Shown here: positions 40,928 through 51,520 of the stretch, piece after piece
How the letters are laid out: each line of letters begins with the position of its first letter
Numbering within the stretch: position 1 is the first letter of the stretch
Assembly: GCF_009176645.1 (NCBI RefSeq)
Contig: NZ_AP019007.1
Span: 4,030,001 to 4,094,000 of the forward strand
Reading direction: 5' to 3'
Length of the DNA stretch: 64,000 nucleotides
Source: Enterobacter oligotrophicus
Lineage (GTDB): Bacteria; Pseudomonadota; Gammaproteobacteria; Enterobacterales; Enterobacteriaceae
Position numbers and translations under genes: made by a program
Notes under the pieces: generated by a model
Databases searched by the model: none
What the model was told of the DNA's origin: nothing
Seen by the model: only the letters and a program-made list of their open reading frames with translations

Positions 40928-42580
40928 TTACGCGCTCAGCAGTTGCTGCATATCATCTTCAACATTGGTCACGGAACGCAGACCGAATTTCTCGTTCAGT
41001 ACGGCCAGCAGGTCCGGCGTCAGGAAGCCTGGCGCGGTCGGTCCGGTCACGATGTTGGTGACACCCAGAGAGAGAAGGGTCAGCAGGATGACAATCGCTT
41101 TCTGTTCGAACCAGGAAAGCACCAGTGATAACGGCAAATCGTTCACGCCGCAGCCCAGTTTCTCCGCCAGGGTGACCGCCAGAATGATGGCAGAGTAAGC
41201 ATCGTTACACTGGCCCGCATCCACCAGGCGTGGCAGACCTTCGATGTTGCCGAAGTCCAGTTTGTTGAAACGGTATTTACCGCACGCCAGGGTCAGGATC
41301 AGGCAATCTTCCGGCACGCGGGTGGCGAAATCGGTGAAGTAGTTACGTTCACCGCGCGCGCCGTCACAGCCGCCAATCAGGAAGATGTGGCGCAGTTTTT
41401 CACGGCTGACGAGGTCAATCAGAGAATCCGCCGCACCGAGCAGGGTTTCACGGCCAAAGCCGACGGTGATGAGATGTTCGATTTCGCTGTAAGGGAAGCC
41501 TGCCATCTGCTGTGCCTGGGCGATAACCGGGCCGAAATCGTCACCTTCGAGGTGGCTCACGCCCGGCCAGCCGACGATGCTGCGGGTCCAGATGCGGTCG
41601 TCATACGCGCCCACGGTTGGGTCGATAATGCAGTTGGAGGTCATCACGATTGGGCCAGGGAAACGGGCGAACTCAACCTGCTGGTTCTGCCAGCCGCTGC
41701 CGTAGTTACCGACCAGATGTTTGAATTTACGTAGTTCAGGGTAACCGTGTGCAGGCAGCATCTCACCGTGGGTATAGACGTTAACGCCGGTGCCTTCGGT
41801 TTGCTTCAGCAGGTTATAGAGATCTTTCAGATCGTGACCGGAGATCAGGATGCACTTGCCTTCGGTCGCTTTGACGTTAACTTGCGTTGGCGTCGGGTGG
41901 CCGTAGGTGCTGGTTTCACCGGCATCCAGAATGCTCATCACTTTGAAGTTCATCTGGCCGATTTCCATCGAGCACTCAAGCAGCGCATTCATATCGGCAG
42001 GCCAGGTTCCCAGCCACGCCATGATTTTGTGGTACTGAGTATAAATATCGTTGTCGTACTGACCGAGTACGTGCGCGTGTTCCATATAGGCGGCCGCACC
42101 TTTCAGACCGTACAGGCACAGCAGACGCAGGCCGAGAATGTTCTCGCCAATCGCAGCTTTATCTTTGTTTGGCGTGAATTCTGCCGCCTGACGCTGCAGT
42201 TCACCCAGGTCATCGCTCACCAGCTGGAGTTCTGCCATTGGATTATCCACACGAGCGCTGGCATCGGCATTCAGACACTGCGCTTTCAGTGCTTCACGCA
42301 GGGCAATCGCTTCGCGGGCGTAACCGACAATGCGCGGGGAGTCGAAGTTGACATTCGTCAGCGTGGAGAAAAATGCGCGAGGGGCGAAGCTGTCGACGTA
42401 GTGGTCGATAATGCCGTATTCACGGGCTTTGAACGCCCACGCGGAGAGCCCTTGCAGGGAAGCAATCAGCAGATCCTGCAGGTCTGATGTTTCTGCGGTT
42501 TTGCCGCACATACCCTGCGCGTAAGAGCAGCCATTGCCTGCCGGAGTACGGATGGTTTGTTCACATTGCACACAAAACAT
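40928..42580 (-). CDS. hcp: Hcp, hybrid cluster protein (hydroxylamine/NO reductase)
   Basis: Iron-sulfur-oxygen cluster enzyme involved in nitrosative stress, reducing NO or hydroxylamine. The frame opens with a GTG two codons earlier, but ATG 42580 gives the 550-residue K-12 length and AGGTG lies 5 bases ahead. The N-terminal cluster Cys are in MFCVQCEQT and [11 protein letters not shown]. Hybrid-cluster ligands lie in the [26 protein letters not shown] and QCNDAYSA motifs. It is followed by hcr after 10 bases. Confidence 0.96.
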   Translation of the reverse strand: MFCVQCEQTIRTPAGNGCSYAQGMCGKTAETSDLQDLLIASLQGLSAWAFKAREYGIIDHYVDSFAPRAFFSTLTNVNFDSPRIVGYAREAIALREALKAQCLNADASARVDNPMAELQLVSDDLGELQRQAAEFTPNKDKAAIGENILGLRLLCLYGLKGAAAYMEHAHVLGQYDNDIYTQYHKIMAWLGTWPADMNALLECSMEIGQMNFKVMSILDAGETSTYGHPTPTQVNVKATEGKCILISGHDLKDLYNLLKQTEGTGVNVYTHGEMLPAHGYPELRKFKHLVGNYGSGWQNQQVEFARFPGPIVMTSNCIIDPTVGAYDDRIWTRSIVGWPGVSHLEGDDFGPVIAQAQQMAGFPYSEIEHLITVGFGRETLLGAADSLIDLVSREKLRHIFLIGGCDGARGERNYFTDFATRVPEDCLILTLACGKYRFNKLDFGNIEGLPRLVDAGQCNDAYSAIILAVTLAEKLGCGVNDLPLSLVLSWFEQKAIVILLTLLSLGVTNIVTGPTAPGFLTPDLLAVLNEKFGLRSVTNVEDDMQQLLSA

Positions 42581-42594
42581 AATCACACCTGTTA

Positions 42595-42617
42595 AAGTTA
42601 TATTTAATATACATGTT
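42595..42617 (-). promoter_or_regulatory. Candidate NsrR operator upstream of hcp
   Basis: On the minus strand the bases read AACATGTATATTAAATATAA followed by CTT, an imperfect inverted repeat similar in layout to NsrR sites. K-12 hcp is NsrR-repressed. The match is partial, so this is offered as a candidate only. Confidence 0.4.
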
Positions 42618-42676
42618 TAAGATTATGCTTGTGCCAGAACGGTGAAAAGTGCTTTCTGCTACAAAGTAGAGGGATA

Positions 42677-42690
42677 TTGATTTAGCGCAA
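42677..42690 (-). promoter_or_regulatory. Candidate FNR half-conserved site upstream of hcp
   Basis: TTGATTTAGCGCAA keeps the left FNR half-site TTGAT perfectly, with two mismatches in the right half. It lies about 100 bases from the hcp start; K-12 hcp-hcr is FNR-activated. Confidence 0.4.
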
Positions 42691-42724
42691 TTTTGGCGGC
42701 AGGTTCGCTACCGCCAAAGAAGTA

Positions 42725-43624
42725 TCAGGCGGAGAAAAACGCCATCAGAACCGGAACCAGCAGGCTCAAAATAAAGCCGTGTACGATGGAGGCAGGCACC
42801 ATCTCCAGACCGCCGGAACGTTGTAACACCGGCAGGGTAAAGTCCATCGATGTGGCACCACACAGGCCCAGTGCGGTGGAGCGGCTGCGGCGAACCAGGC
42901 CTGGGATCAACATGATGGCAATCAGCTCGCGCGCCAGGTCATTAAAGAAGGCGGCGCTGCCAATCACCGGCCCGAACGATTCCGTCAGAAGGATGCCAGA
43001 CAGAGAATACCAGCCGAAGCCGGAGGCCATTGCCAGCCCGGTTTTCAGCGGCAGGTCAAGAATAAAGGCGTTAATGACACCCGCGACCAGGGAGCTGGCG
43101 ACCACGACAACGGCCACTATCATTCCCCGGCGGTTGAGGACGATCTGTTTTAACGTCATGCCATTATTTCGCAGCTGAATACCAATCAGGAATAGCAGGA
43201 AGATCAGGGTATATTCGCTGGCTTCCGTGGCGTGCTGTAAAAATGCCCATCCGGTAAGTCCCAGCAGAAAACCGAGCACCACAACGCCGCACAGTTTTAA
43301 TGATTCCAGCGCCATCGCAATACGCGAAGGTAATTTTTCCTGGTGGTGGTGATTTTTCCACGGAATTGAGCGTTCCAGCCAGAAAAGCGCAGCAATATTG
43401 CACAGTAATATCACCACAACCGTGACGGCTGAATAATGCAGGATCGAGAGCAAATTAGCGGCCAGGTTATCCAGGAAAGCGAGGCTAATCCCCATAAAGA
43501 AAAGAATAACGTAGACAATCCAGCTGAGAAAACGATTGATGAGCCTTAATGCGGATTCACGACGCAGCGGAATAAGGTAGCCCACAATCAAGGGCAGCAA
43601 AATAATGAGGAGTCCTGAAAACAT
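42725..43624 (-). CDS. lysO: LysO (YbjE), L-lysine exporter
   Basis: Inner-membrane exporter of L-lysine (and toxic analogues) of the LysO/DUF340 family; 299 residues, as in K-12. About eight hydrophobic segments are visible. Conserved polar residues lie within the membrane region, in LLLFLIGIQLRNNG and LTESFGPVIGSAAFFNDLARE. It is transcribed alone; K-12 lysO is controlled by lysine and ArgP, and I did not identify such a site here. Confidence 0.93.
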   Translation of the reverse strand: MFSGLLIILLPLIVGYLIPLRRESALRLINRFLSWIVYVILFFMGISLAFLDNLAANLLSILHYSAVTVVVILLCNIAALFWLERSIPWKNHHHQEKLPSRIAMALESLKLCGVVVLGFLLGLTGWAFLQHATEASEYTLIFLLFLIGIQLRNNGMTLKQIVLNRRGMIVAVVVVASSLVAGVINAFILDLPLKTGLAMASGFGWYSLSGILLTESFGPVIGSAAFFNDLARELIAIMLIPGLVRRSRSTALGLCGATSMDFTLPVLQRSGGLEMVPASIVHGFILSLLVPVLMAFFSA

Positions 43625-43696
43625 GAACAGCTGGTCCTTTTGAGTATCTGTTAAGCGCCAGTGACACTACCCAATTAAGGCTGTGAGGTAAAGCTA

Positions 43697-43781
43697 CAAA
43701 AAAAGCCGGGTGGCGGCTACGCCTTACCCGGCCTATAACGTGCACCATCGCGTAGGTCGGGTAAGCGTTAGCGCCACCCGA
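43697..43781. repeat. BIME (two REP units) between lysO and aqpZ
   Basis: REP one, GCCGGGTGGCGGC...CTTACCCGGCCTA (43704-43734), faces REP two, GTAGGTCGGGTAAGCG...CGCCACCCGAC (43752-43781). On the minus strand REP one is followed by seven T, so it can also terminate aqpZ. Confidence 0.85.
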
Positions 43782-43801
43782 CATTACAGGCCGCACTTTT
43801 A

Positions 43802-44497
43802 TTAATCGCGTTTTTCCAGCAGGGTGCGATACAGCACACCGCCCAGTATACCGCCGATGACTGGCATCACCCAGAACAGCCACAGTTGCTCAAGCGCCCA
43901 ACCCCCCTGGAAAATCGCGACCGCGGTACTGCGCGCCGGGTTAACGGAGGTGTTGGTAACCGGAATGGAGATCAGGTGGATAAGCGTCAGCGCCAGACCA
44001 ATAGCGATTGGCGCGAAGCCCGCAGGTGCGTGTTTATCCGTTGCACCGTGGATGACTAACAGGAAGCCTGCTGTCAGCACAATTTCAATCACAATGGCAG
44101 ACAGCATGGAATAGCCGCCCGGCGAATGTTCACCGAAGCCGTTAGAGGCGAAACCGCTGGCTGCCGCATCAAAGCCTGCTTTACCGCTGGCAATCATGTA
44201 CAGCACCGCGGCGGCAATAATGCCGCCAACCACCTGAGCGATAATATAGCCAGGAATGTCTTTCGCCGGGAACCGGCCGCCTGCCCATAAACCTAATGTC
44301 ACTGCCGGGTTAAAATGTCCGCCGGAAATATGACCTACGGCAAATGCCATCGTTAACACCGTCAAGCCAAAAGCCAGGGCGACACCGACAAAACCAATGC
44401 CTAATTCTGGAAAAGCGGCTGCGAGAACTGCGCTACCGCAACCACCAAATACCAGCCAGAATGTACCGAAACATTCTGCCGCTAACTTTCTGAACAT
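43802..44497 (-). CDS. aqpZ: AqpZ, aquaporin
   Basis: Inner-membrane water channel, 231 residues as in K-12. The frame opens 9 codons earlier, but ATG 44497 gives the family N-terminus [16 protein letters not shown] with GAGGTGG just ahead. Both NPA pore motifs are present (GGHFNPAVT near residue 63; TSVNPARS near 186), with the selectivity-filter Arg following the second. Six membrane segments are visible. Confidence 0.95.
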   Translation of the reverse strand: MFRKLAAECFGTFWLVFGGCGSAVLAAAFPELGIGFVGVALAFGLTVLTMAFAVGHISGGHFNPAVTLGLWAGGRFPAKDIPGYIIAQVVGGIIAAAVLYMIASGKAGFDAAASGFASNGFGEHSPGGYSMLSAIVIEIVLTAGFLLVIHGATDKHAPAGFAPIAIGLALTLIHLISIPVTNTSVNPARSTAVAIFQGGWALEQLWLFWVMPVIGGILGGVLYRTLLEKRD

Positions 44498-44789
44498 AAC
44501 CACCTCAATAATAAATTTCCGCACACTATCCCGCGTGCGGGTTATATCGCCATAAAGGGATGACGACTCAAAGAGCCATTATTTTAGAAACCTACAACAC
44601 CCCTTCGCCACTTAAATAAATTCAATTAATTTGATTTAAGGCAATGTGATGTTATTCCTTGTTCGAGCGGGAGGTAAATAGATCATAGTCCAATTCTTAA
44701 ACGGGCGTATCTTCTGCTATCGTGTCCAACATCCTGCCGCTATACTGCTGATAACTTGAAGGAAAAAGTGATCATTTCGCGGGGGATTT

Positions 44790-46448
44790 ATGCTTCTCGA
44801 ACGAGTGGAAATAGTCGGGTTTCGCGGTATTAACCGTCTGTCGCTGCAACTGGAACAGAACAACGTCCTGATTGGGGAAAACGCCTGGGGAAAGTCCAGT
44901 CTGCTGGATGCCCTGACCCTGTTGCTTTCACCCGAAGATAATTTGTACCACTTCGTTCATGATGACTTCTGGTTCCCACCGGGTGATGTCACGGGGCGCG
45001 AGAAGCATTTACATATCATTCTGACCTTTCGGGAATCTGAGCCGGGGCGTCATCGCGTGCGTCGTTTCCGCCCGCTGTCGTCGTGCTGGGTGCCGTGCGA
45101 TGATGACTTCCATCGTATTTTCTACCGTCTGGAAGGTGAGCTGGCCGAGAATGAGAGCGTATTAACGCTGCGTGAGTTCCTCGATGGCAAAGGTCATCCC
45201 CTCTCGCTGGAAAATATTGATGAGATGGCCCGCCACCTGATTCGCCTGACGCCGGTATTACGCTTGCGTGATGCACGTTTTATGCGGCGCATCCGTAACG
45301 GCACTGTACCGAATATGCCTGAAGTGGAAGTGACCGCTCGCGAGCTGGATTTTCTGGCGCGTGAGCTGGTCTCTCGTCCGCAAAACCTGACCGACGGGCA
45401 GATCCGCCAGGGGTTATCTGCCATGGTGCAACTGCTTGAGCACTACTTTTCCGAGCAGGGAACATCGCAGTCACGTAACCGTCTGATGCGCCGCCGCTCG
45501 CACGATGAACAGCGAAGCTGGCGTTACCTCGATATCATTAACCGCATGATCGACCGGCCAGGCGGGCGCACTCACAGAGTGATCCTGTTGGGATTGTTCT
45601 CCACGCTTTTGCAGGCCAAAGGCACCGTTCGGCTGGACAGGGACGCGCGGCCGCTGCTGCTGGTGGAAGATCCTGAAACGCGCCTGCACCCGATCATGCT
45701 CTCCGTTGCGTGGCAGCTATTAAACCTGCTGCCGCTGCAACGTATTACCACCACCAATTCCGGCGAGCTGTTATCCCTCACGCCGGTGGAGTATGTCTGC
45801 CGACTGGTGCGTGAATCCTCACGCGTATCGGCTTACCGGCTGGGGCCGGGCGGCCTGAACGCGGAGGACGGTCGCCGCATTGCGTTTCATATCCGCTTTA
45901 ACCGCGCGTCGTCGCTGTTTGCGCGTTGCTGGCTTCTGGTCGAGGGGGAAACCGAAACCTGGGTTATCAACGAGCTGGCGCGCCAGTGCGGTCATCACTT
46001 CGATGCAGAAGGCATTAAGGTCATTGAGTTCGCGCAGTCGGGATTAAAACCGTTAATCAAATTCGCCCGCCGGATGGGCATTGAGTGGCATGTACTGGTG
46101 GATGGTGACGAAGCAGGGAAAAAATATGCCGCTACCGTCCGCAGCCTGCTCAACAATGACCGGGAAGAAGAGCGCGATCATTTAACTACGCTGCCCGCGA
46201 TGGATATGGAACACTTTATGTATCGTCAGGGTTTCGATGACGTATTCCACCGCATTGCGATGGTACCGGTGGATGTGCCGATGAATATGCGTCGGGTGAT
46301 CGCCAAAGCAATTCACCGATCGTCAAAACCGGATCTGGCCATTGAAGTGGCAACGGAAGCAGGGCGGAGGGGTGTTGAATCGGTGCCTACGCTGCTGCGC
46401 AAAATGTTCTCCCGCGTACTTTGGCTCGCACGCGGGAGAGCGGATTAG
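44790..46448 (+). CDS. ybjD: YbjD, OLD-family ATP-dependent nuclease
   Basis: Conserved protein of 552 residues, the K-12 length, combining an ABC/SMC-like ATPase with a C-terminal TOPRIM nuclease domain. Walker A is GENAWGKSS near residue 33, and the signature/Walker B region is LLLVEDPETRLHP near residue 290. TOPRIM motifs are LLVEGETETW (Glu about 384) and LVDGDEAGKK (about 438). The cellular role is unclear; some OLD-family relatives act in phage defence. The last 4 bases overlap the convergent ybjX gene. Confidence 0.92.
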   Translation: MLLERVEIVGFRGINRLSLQLEQNNVLIGENAWGKSSLLDALTLLLSPEDNLYHFVHDDFWFPPGDVTGREKHLHIILTFRESEPGRHRVRRFRPLSSCWVPCDDDFHRIFYRLEGELAENESVLTLREFLDGKGHPLSLENIDEMARHLIRLTPVLRLRDARFMRRIRNGTVPNMPEVEVTARELDFLARELVSRPQNLTDGQIRQGLSAMVQLLEHYFSEQGTSQSRNRLMRRRSHDEQRSWRYLDIINRMIDRPGGRTHRVILLGLFSTLLQAKGTVRLDRDARPLLLVEDPETRLHPIMLSVAWQLLNLLPLQRITTTNSGELLSLTPVEYVCRLVRESSRVSAYRLGPGGLNAEDGRRIAFHIRFNRASSLFARCWLLVEGETETWVINELARQCGHHFDAEGIKVIEFAQSGLKPLIKFARRMGIEWHVLVDGDEAGKKYAATVRSLLNNDREEERDHLTTLPAMDMEHFMYRQGFDDVFHRIAMVPVDVPMNMRRVIAKAIHRSSKPDLAIEVATEAGRRGVESVPTLLRKMFSRVLWLARGRAD

Positions 46449-47401
46449 CGGTGAGTGGCCTGGTTTACCTGGCTAATCAGGCTATCCAGCAGCGCGTAGC
46501 GACGGCGATACTCGGAACGTTTTTTACTGGCAATCTCTTCAATCGGTTTGCGTGGCATTGTCAGCGGTAGCACAAAGTTGCCGTGATCCTGCTGCTGGCC
46601 GCCAATGGAAAGCCAGAAACTGTCGTAGTCTGCCAGCAGTTTTCCCTCTTTTTTCTTGCGATAACGCCAGCTACGATAGATATGCGTGGCGTTGCTCACG
46701 GCGACAATCTGTTCGACCGGGAAAGCTGTCCCCAGGGTCATCGCGGCTTCAACCAGCAGACGTTTCGGGAACAGGCCGTGACAGGCTTTGGTCGCCCCCT
46801 GGATCAGCTCATGCGGCACATGCGATTTCGCGCCCTGTAATCCGCCGATAAACAGCGTGGATTTCCCTTCAAACTGACACAGCGTAAAGGTCATCTCCGC
46901 CAGTACCGTATTTTGGTGGTCACAAAAGGCGAGGGTCGCTTCACCCTCTTTATCAAGAAACGCATCAGCACAGAGGCGGAGGGTGAATGGTTGTTCGTCT
47001 TTGCCGGTTAAGGTGACCAGCGTCATCCCTTTTTTCGAGAGATAACCTTTCAGTAGCGTCGCCGGAAGCTGACGGCTCATCATCTGGTAGTGGCAGTTAA
47101 GCGATTCCAGCGCGTTCTGCCGGCTCATATTCACGGTCAGCCAGGGACGGTGCAGACGGCACGGCAGCCCAGGTTGCACCTGTAACATTTGCATCAGACA
47201 GGGCTGTTTTGCCAGGCTTGCCAGCAGACGCGCGGTGCTGAACGGGGTTGCCAGTGAACGTAGCATGAATTTGCGTCGATAGGCGGGGTTTTGCCACGCC
47301 AGTCCTGGCGTAATCGTCCCAGATGCCAGGCTCCTGAAAAGTTGCCAGCCGGTTTTAGGTTGTGACAGGTTTGAATAAGGTGTATCGACGATGGAAGACA
47401 T
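46445..47401 (-). CDS. ybjX: YbjX, VirK/DUF535 family protein
   Basis: Cytosolic or peripheral-membrane protein of 318 residues from the VirK/YbjX family, found beside macAB in K-12 too. Landmarks are QMLQVQPGLPCRLHRPWL, LFIGGLQGAKSHVPHELIQ, TKACHGLFPKRLLVEAAM and the basic DSFWLSIGG...RKPIEEIASKKRSEYRRRY ending. In Salmonella and Shigella, relatives affect envelope or virulence phenotypes and answer to PhoP; whether this copy does is not known. Confidence 0.9.
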   Translation of the reverse strand: MSSIVDTPYSNLSQPKTGWQLFRSLASGTITPGLAWQNPAYRRKFMLRSLATPFSTARLLASLAKQPCLMQMLQVQPGLPCRLHRPWLTVNMSRQNALESLNCHYQMMSRQLPATLLKGYLSKKGMTLVTLTGKDEQPFTLRLCADAFLDKEGEATLAFCDHQNTVLAEMTFTLCQFEGKSTLFIGGLQGAKSHVPHELIQGATKACHGLFPKRLLVEAAMTLGTAFPVEQIVAVSNATHIYRSWRYRKKKEGKLLADYDSFWLSIGGQQQDHGNFVLPLTMPRKPIEEIASKKRSEYRRRYALLDSLISQVNQATHR

Positions 47402-47560
47402 GTTAGATCCTGCTCCTTGTGGAAGATCGTTATTTCAGCAGGCGCTTTATCAACATCTCGTAAACAAATTCCGACGATTCCAGAAAACAGGGGTTTCGTT
47501 GAGGAGTGGTTTAGATAGAATCAACGGTGATGATAGCCAGGACAATTATTTGGAATATTT

Positions 47561-48676
47561 ATGAATCTTAAGGGAAAACGCAGAACGCTATTTCTGCTGC
47601 TGGCGGTGCTGGTGTTAGTGGGCGGTTTCTGGTTATGGCAGGTGCTGAACGCGCCTGTGCCGCAGTATCAGACGCTGATCGTTCGCCCAGGCGAACTGCA
47701 ACAGAATGTCCTGGCGACAGGCAAACTTGATGCCCTGCGCAAGGTTGACGTAGGGGCGCAGGTGAGCGGCCAGTTGAAAACGCTGTCGGTTGAGATTGGC
47801 GATAAGGTGAAAAAAGGCCAGTTGCTGGGCGTTATCGATCCTGAGCAGGCGGAGAACCAGATCCGCGAAGTGGAAGCGACGCTGATGGAGTTACGCGCGC
47901 AACGCGCTCAGGCTCAGGCGGAGCGCAACCTCGCGCAGGTCACCCTGACGCGCCAGCAGGCGCTGGCTAAAACGCAGGCCATCTCGAAGCAGGATCTGGA
48001 TACCGCAGCAACAGAGCTGGCGGTAAAACAGGCGCAGATCGGCACCATTGATGCGCAAATCAAACGTAACCAGGCGTCGCTCGATACGGCGAAAACCAAC
48101 CTCGACTATACGCGCATCGTCGCGCCAATGGCCGGGGAAGTCACCCAAATCACCACGTTACAGGGGCAAACGGTGATTGCTGCGCAACAGGCTCCGAACA
48201 TTCTGACGCTGGCAGACATGAGCACCATGCTGGTGAAAGCGCAGGTCTCTGAGGCAGATGTGATTCATCTTAAGCCGGGGCAGAACGCCTGGTTTACCGT
48301 GCTGGGCGACCCGCAAACCCGCTATGAAGGTGTACTGAAAGATATTCTGCCGACGCCGGAAAAGGTCAACGACGCCATCTTTTATTATGCGCGCTTCGAG
48401 GTGCCTAACCCGCAGGGCGTGCTGCGCCTGGATATGACCGCCCAGGTGCACATCCAGTTGACCGGGGTGAAAAATGTGCTGACCATCCCACTCTCAGCGC
48501 TGGGTGAGTCCGCAGGGGACAGCCGCTATAAAGTGAAGGTGCTGCGCAACGGCGAAACGCGCGAGCGTGAAGTGGTGATTGGCGCACGTAACGACACGGA
48601 CGTGGTGGTGGTGAAAGGGCTTGAAGAGGGGGAAGAGGTTGTCACCAGCGAAAGCCTTCCCGGAGCCGCTAAATGA
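47561..48676 (+). CDS. macA: MacA, periplasmic adaptor of the MacAB-TolC efflux system
   Basis: Membrane-fusion protein of 371 residues. One N-terminal membrane anchor (about 8-26) is followed by the lipoyl half-motifs [19 protein letters not shown] and [19 protein letters not shown], separated by a long alpha-hairpin (about 100-165, with [11 protein letters not shown]). Beta-barrel and membrane-proximal domains follow. It links MacB to TolC for export of macrolides and other molecules. The stop overlaps macB by 4 bases (ATGA). Confidence 0.95.
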   Translation: MNLKGKRRTLFLLLAVLVLVGGFWLWQVLNAPVPQYQTLIVRPGELQQNVLATGKLDALRKVDVGAQVSGQLKTLSVEIGDKVKKGQLLGVIDPEQAENQIREVEATLMELRAQRAQAQAERNLAQVTLTRQQALAKTQAISKQDLDTAATELAVKQAQIGTIDAQIKRNQASLDTAKTNLDYTRIVAPMAGEVTQITTLQGQTVIAAQQAPNILTLADMSTMLVKAQVSEADVIHLKPGQNAWFTVLGDPQTRYEGVLKDILPTPEKVNDAIFYYARFEVPNPQGVLRLDMTAQVHIQLTGVKNVLTIPLSALGESAGDSRYKVKVLRNGETREREVVIGARNDTDVVVVKGLEEGEEVVTSESLPGAAK

Positions 48677-50613
48677 CCGCGCTGCTTGAGCTGAATGACA
48701 TTCGTCGCAGCTATCCTTCCGGCGACGGCCCGGTGGAAGTGCTTAAGGGGATCTCCCTGCGCGTTGAAGCGGGCGAAATGGTGGCGATTGTCGGTGCGTC
48801 CGGTTCCGGTAAATCCACGCTGATGAACATTCTCGGCTGTCTCGATAAACCCACCAGCGGCACATATCGCGTGGCCGGGACGGATATCTCTACGCTGGAC
48901 GGCGATGCGCTGGCGAAACTGCGCCGTGAGCACTTCGGCTTTATCTTCCAGCGCTATCATCTGCTCTCTCATCTGAGCGCGGCGCAGAACGTAGAAGTGC
49001 CGGCCGTTTACGCGGGTGTGGAGCGTAAAAAACGCCTTGAGCGTGCGAAAGCATTGTTAACGCGTCTGGGGCTGGCGGAGCGTGTGGAGTATCAGCCGTC
49101 GCAGCTTTCGGGAGGCCAGCAGCAGCGTGTCAGTATTGCCCGCGCGCTGATGAACGGTGGTCAGGTGATCCTCGCGGATGAGCCGACCGGTGCGCTCGAC
49201 AGCCGTTCCGGTGAAGAGGTAATGGCGATCCTCCATCAACTGCGTGACCAGGGGCATACGGTAATTATCGTTACCCACGATCCGCAGGTGGCTGCGCAGG
49301 CGGAGCGGATTATTGAGATCCACGACGGCGAGCTGGTGAGCAACCCACCGCCGCGTCAGTCCAGGGCGGCTGCGCCGAAAGAAGCATTGCCTGCTTCAAC
49401 CGGCTGGGGGCAGTTTTCCAGCGGCTTTCGCGAAGCGCTGACCATGGCATGGCTGGCGATGGCAGCGAATAAAATGCGCACGCTGCTGACCATGCTCGGC
49501 ATTATTATTGGTATCGCGTCGGTGGTGTCGATTGTGGTGGTGGGCGACGCGGCCAAACAGCTGGTGCTGGCGGATATTCGCGCCATCGGGACGAACACCA
49601 TTGACGTCTACCCTGGCAAAGACTTTGGCGACGATGAACCACAGTATCAGCAGGCGCTGAAATATGACGATCTGGCGGCGATTCAGAAACAGCCATGGGT
49701 CAATTCGGCTACGCCTGCGGTCTCGCAGAACCTGCGCCTGCGCTACGGCAATATCGACGTGGCGGCCAGCGCCAACGGCGTCAGCGGTGATTACTTCAAC
49801 GTCTACGGCATGACCTTCAGCGAAGGCGCGACCTTCAATGCCGAACAGCTGGCGGGCAGGGCGCAGGTAGTCGTGTTAGACGCCAACTCGCGCAGGCAGC
49901 TCTTCCCAAATAAAACGAACGTTGTGGGTGAGGTGATCCTCGTGGGGAACATGCCTGCCACGGTCATCGGCGTGGCGGAAGAGAAACAGTCGATGTTTGG
50001 CAGCAGCAAGATCCTGCGCGTCTGGCTGCCGTATACCACCATCTCCGGGCGGATTATGGGCCAGTCATGGCTTAACTCCATCACCGTTCGCGTGAAGGAG
50101 GGCTACGACAGCACCCTGGCCGAACAGCAGCTTGAGCGGTTGTTAACCCTGCGCCACGGGAAGAAGGATTTCTTCACCTGGAACATGGACGGCCTCTTGA
50201 AAACGGCGGAAAAGACCACACGTACTCTTCAGTTGTTCCTGACGCTGGTGGCGGTGATTTCGCTGGTGGTCGGCGGTATCGGGGTGATGAATATCATGCT
50301 GGTGTCGGTCACGGAACGCACGCGGGAGATCGGTATCCGCATGGCGGTCGGGGCCAGAGCCAGCGATGTGCTGCAGCAGTTTTTGATCGAAGCGGTGCTG
50401 GTGTGTCTGGTCGGTGGTGCGATGGGGATTGCGCTGTCGATGATGATTGCCTTTGCGCTCCAGCTCTTTTTACCCGGCTGGGAGATCGGTTTCTCACCGG
50501 TGGCAATTCTCACGGCGTTTTTATGCTCGACCTTTACCGGTATCCTGTTTGGCTGGCTGCCAGCACGCAATGCGGCGCGGCTCGATCCGGTGGATGCGCT
50601 GGCGCGGGAATAA
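48673..50613 (+). CDS. macB: MacB, ABC transporter of the MacAB-TolC efflux system
   Basis: Fused ATPase-membrane protein of 646 residues (K-12: 648). The N-terminal ATPase has Walker [12 protein letters not shown] (about 40), signature [15 protein letters not shown] and [13 protein letters not shown] long periplasmic domain (about 300-520) lies between the first membrane segment and the last three, with the FtsX-like ending [14 protein letters not shown]. It couples ATP hydrolysis to the MacA-TolC conduit. Confidence 0.95.
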   Translation: MTALLELNDIRRSYPSGDGPVEVLKGISLRVEAGEMVAIVGASGSGKSTLMNILGCLDKPTSGTYRVAGTDISTLDGDALAKLRREHFGFIFQRYHLLSHLSAAQNVEVPAVYAGVERKKRLERAKALLTRLGLAERVEYQPSQLSGGQQQRVSIARALMNGGQVILADEPTGALDSRSGEEVMAILHQLRDQGHTVIIVTHDPQVAAQAERIIEIHDGELVSNPPPRQSRAAAPKEALPASTGWGQFSSGFREALTMAWLAMAANKMRTLLTMLGIIIGIASVVSIVVVGDAAKQLVLADIRAIGTNTIDVYPGKDFGDDEPQYQQALKYDDLAAIQKQPWVNSATPAVSQNLRLRYGNIDVAASANGVSGDYFNVYGMTFSEGATFNAEQLAGRAQVVVLDANSRRQLFPNKTNVVGEVILVGNMPATVIGVAEEKQSMFGSSKILRVWLPYTTISGRIMGQSWLNSITVRVKEGYDSTLAEQQLERLLTLRHGKKDFFTWNMDGLLKTAEKTTRTLQLFLTLVAVISLVVGGIGVMNIMLVSVTERTREIGIRMAVGARASDVLQQFLIEAVLVCLVGGAMGIALSMMIAFALQLFLPGWEIGFSPVAILTAFLCSTFTGILFGWLPARNAARLDPVDALARE

Positions 50614-50622
50614 CCCGAAAAT

Positions 50623-50652
50623 AAAAATGCCAGCCGATCGGGCTGGCATTTT
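50623..50652. terminator. Bidirectional terminator between macB and cspD
   Basis: AAAATGCCAGCC (50624-50635) pairs with GGCTGGCATTTT (50641-50652), loop GATCG. Flanking A run on the left and T run on the right let it serve both convergent genes. Confidence 0.88.
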
Positions 50653-50683
50653 GCCTGCGGGATGTACACAATAAAACAGAGGG

Positions 50684-50905
50684 CTATGCAACCGTTTCTG
50701 CTTCAACGGGCACGATTAGACTGGCGTGATTGCCTTTTGGCCCCTGGTGTACATCGAACCGGACGGACTGCCCGGCTTTGAGCGTCCTGTAACCATCCAT
50801 CTGAATGGTGGAATAGTGAGCGAAGATATCCTCGCCGCCGCCTTCGGGGCAGATGAAGCCAAACCCTTTGGCGTTGTTGAACCACTTAACAGTACCCATT
50901 TCCAT
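50684..50905 (-). CDS. cspD: CspD, cold-shock-like replication inhibitor
   Basis: Single-stranded nucleic-acid-binding protein of 73 residues (K-12: 74). It has the RNP1 motif KGFGFICPE and RNP2 motif DIFAHYS on an OB-fold. In E. coli CspD is made in stationary phase, inhibits replication and is degraded by Lon. It is divergent from clpS, as in K-12; the 267-bp gap between them holds both promoters. Confidence 0.93.
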   Translation of the reverse strand: MEMGTVKWFNNAKGFGFICPEGGGEDIFAHYSTIQMDGYRTLKAGQSVRFDVHQGPKGNHASLIVPVEAETVA

Positions 50906-51172
50906 GCTTCGACATCCTTCGTAAATCTTATAAATTAAGATGGAATGAACCGGTGGTGGAGTGGGGGCTGTTCAAAACCTCGCCAACTCACGCTTGTACA
51001 ATTTAGATAAACGAAAGAAGCCGTCAAGCGTTTGGCGCTGGAGTTGGGACAATAATCAACCAAAATTTGAGGCAGTTAACGCTATTGCAACAGTTTGTGA
51101 CAGACATCGCGGATGACAGTAATAGATGATTGTTATCTAACATCTGAGGTAGATTCAAAGTGGTTATGCATA

Positions 51173-51493
51173 ATGGGTAAGACGAACGACTGGCTGGATT
51201 TTGACCAGCTGGCGGAAGATAAAGTGCGTGACGCGCTAAAACCGCCATCTATGTATAAAGTTATGTTAATGAACGATGATTACACGCCGATGGAATTTGT
51301 TATTGACGTGCTACAAAAGTTCTTTTCTTATGATGTAGAACGTGCAACGCAACTGATGCTTACCGTTCATTATCGTGGCAAAGCGATCTGCGGCATCTTT
51401 ACTGCCGAAGTCGCGGAAACCAAAGTGGCGATGGTGAACGATTATGCGAGGGAGAACGAGCATCCGTTGCTGTGTACGCTGGAAAAGGCCTGA
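51173..51493 (+). CDS. clpS: ClpS, N-end rule adaptor for ClpAP
   Basis: Adaptor of 106 residues, as in K-12, that delivers N-degron substrates to ClpA. The frame opens at 51113, but ATG 51173 gives the family N-terminus [17 protein letters not shown]. The N-degron pocket region is visible: [17 protein letters not shown] and [20 protein letters not shown]. It lies 27 bases before clpA. Confidence 0.95.
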   Translation: MGKTNDWLDFDQLAEDKVRDALKPPSMYKVMLMNDDYTPMEFVIDVLQKFFSYDVERATQLMLTVHYRGKAICGIFTAEVAETKVAMVNDYARENEHPLLCTLEKA

Positions 51494-51520
51494 TAAGGCA
51501 TAAAATTGGGGGAGGTGCCT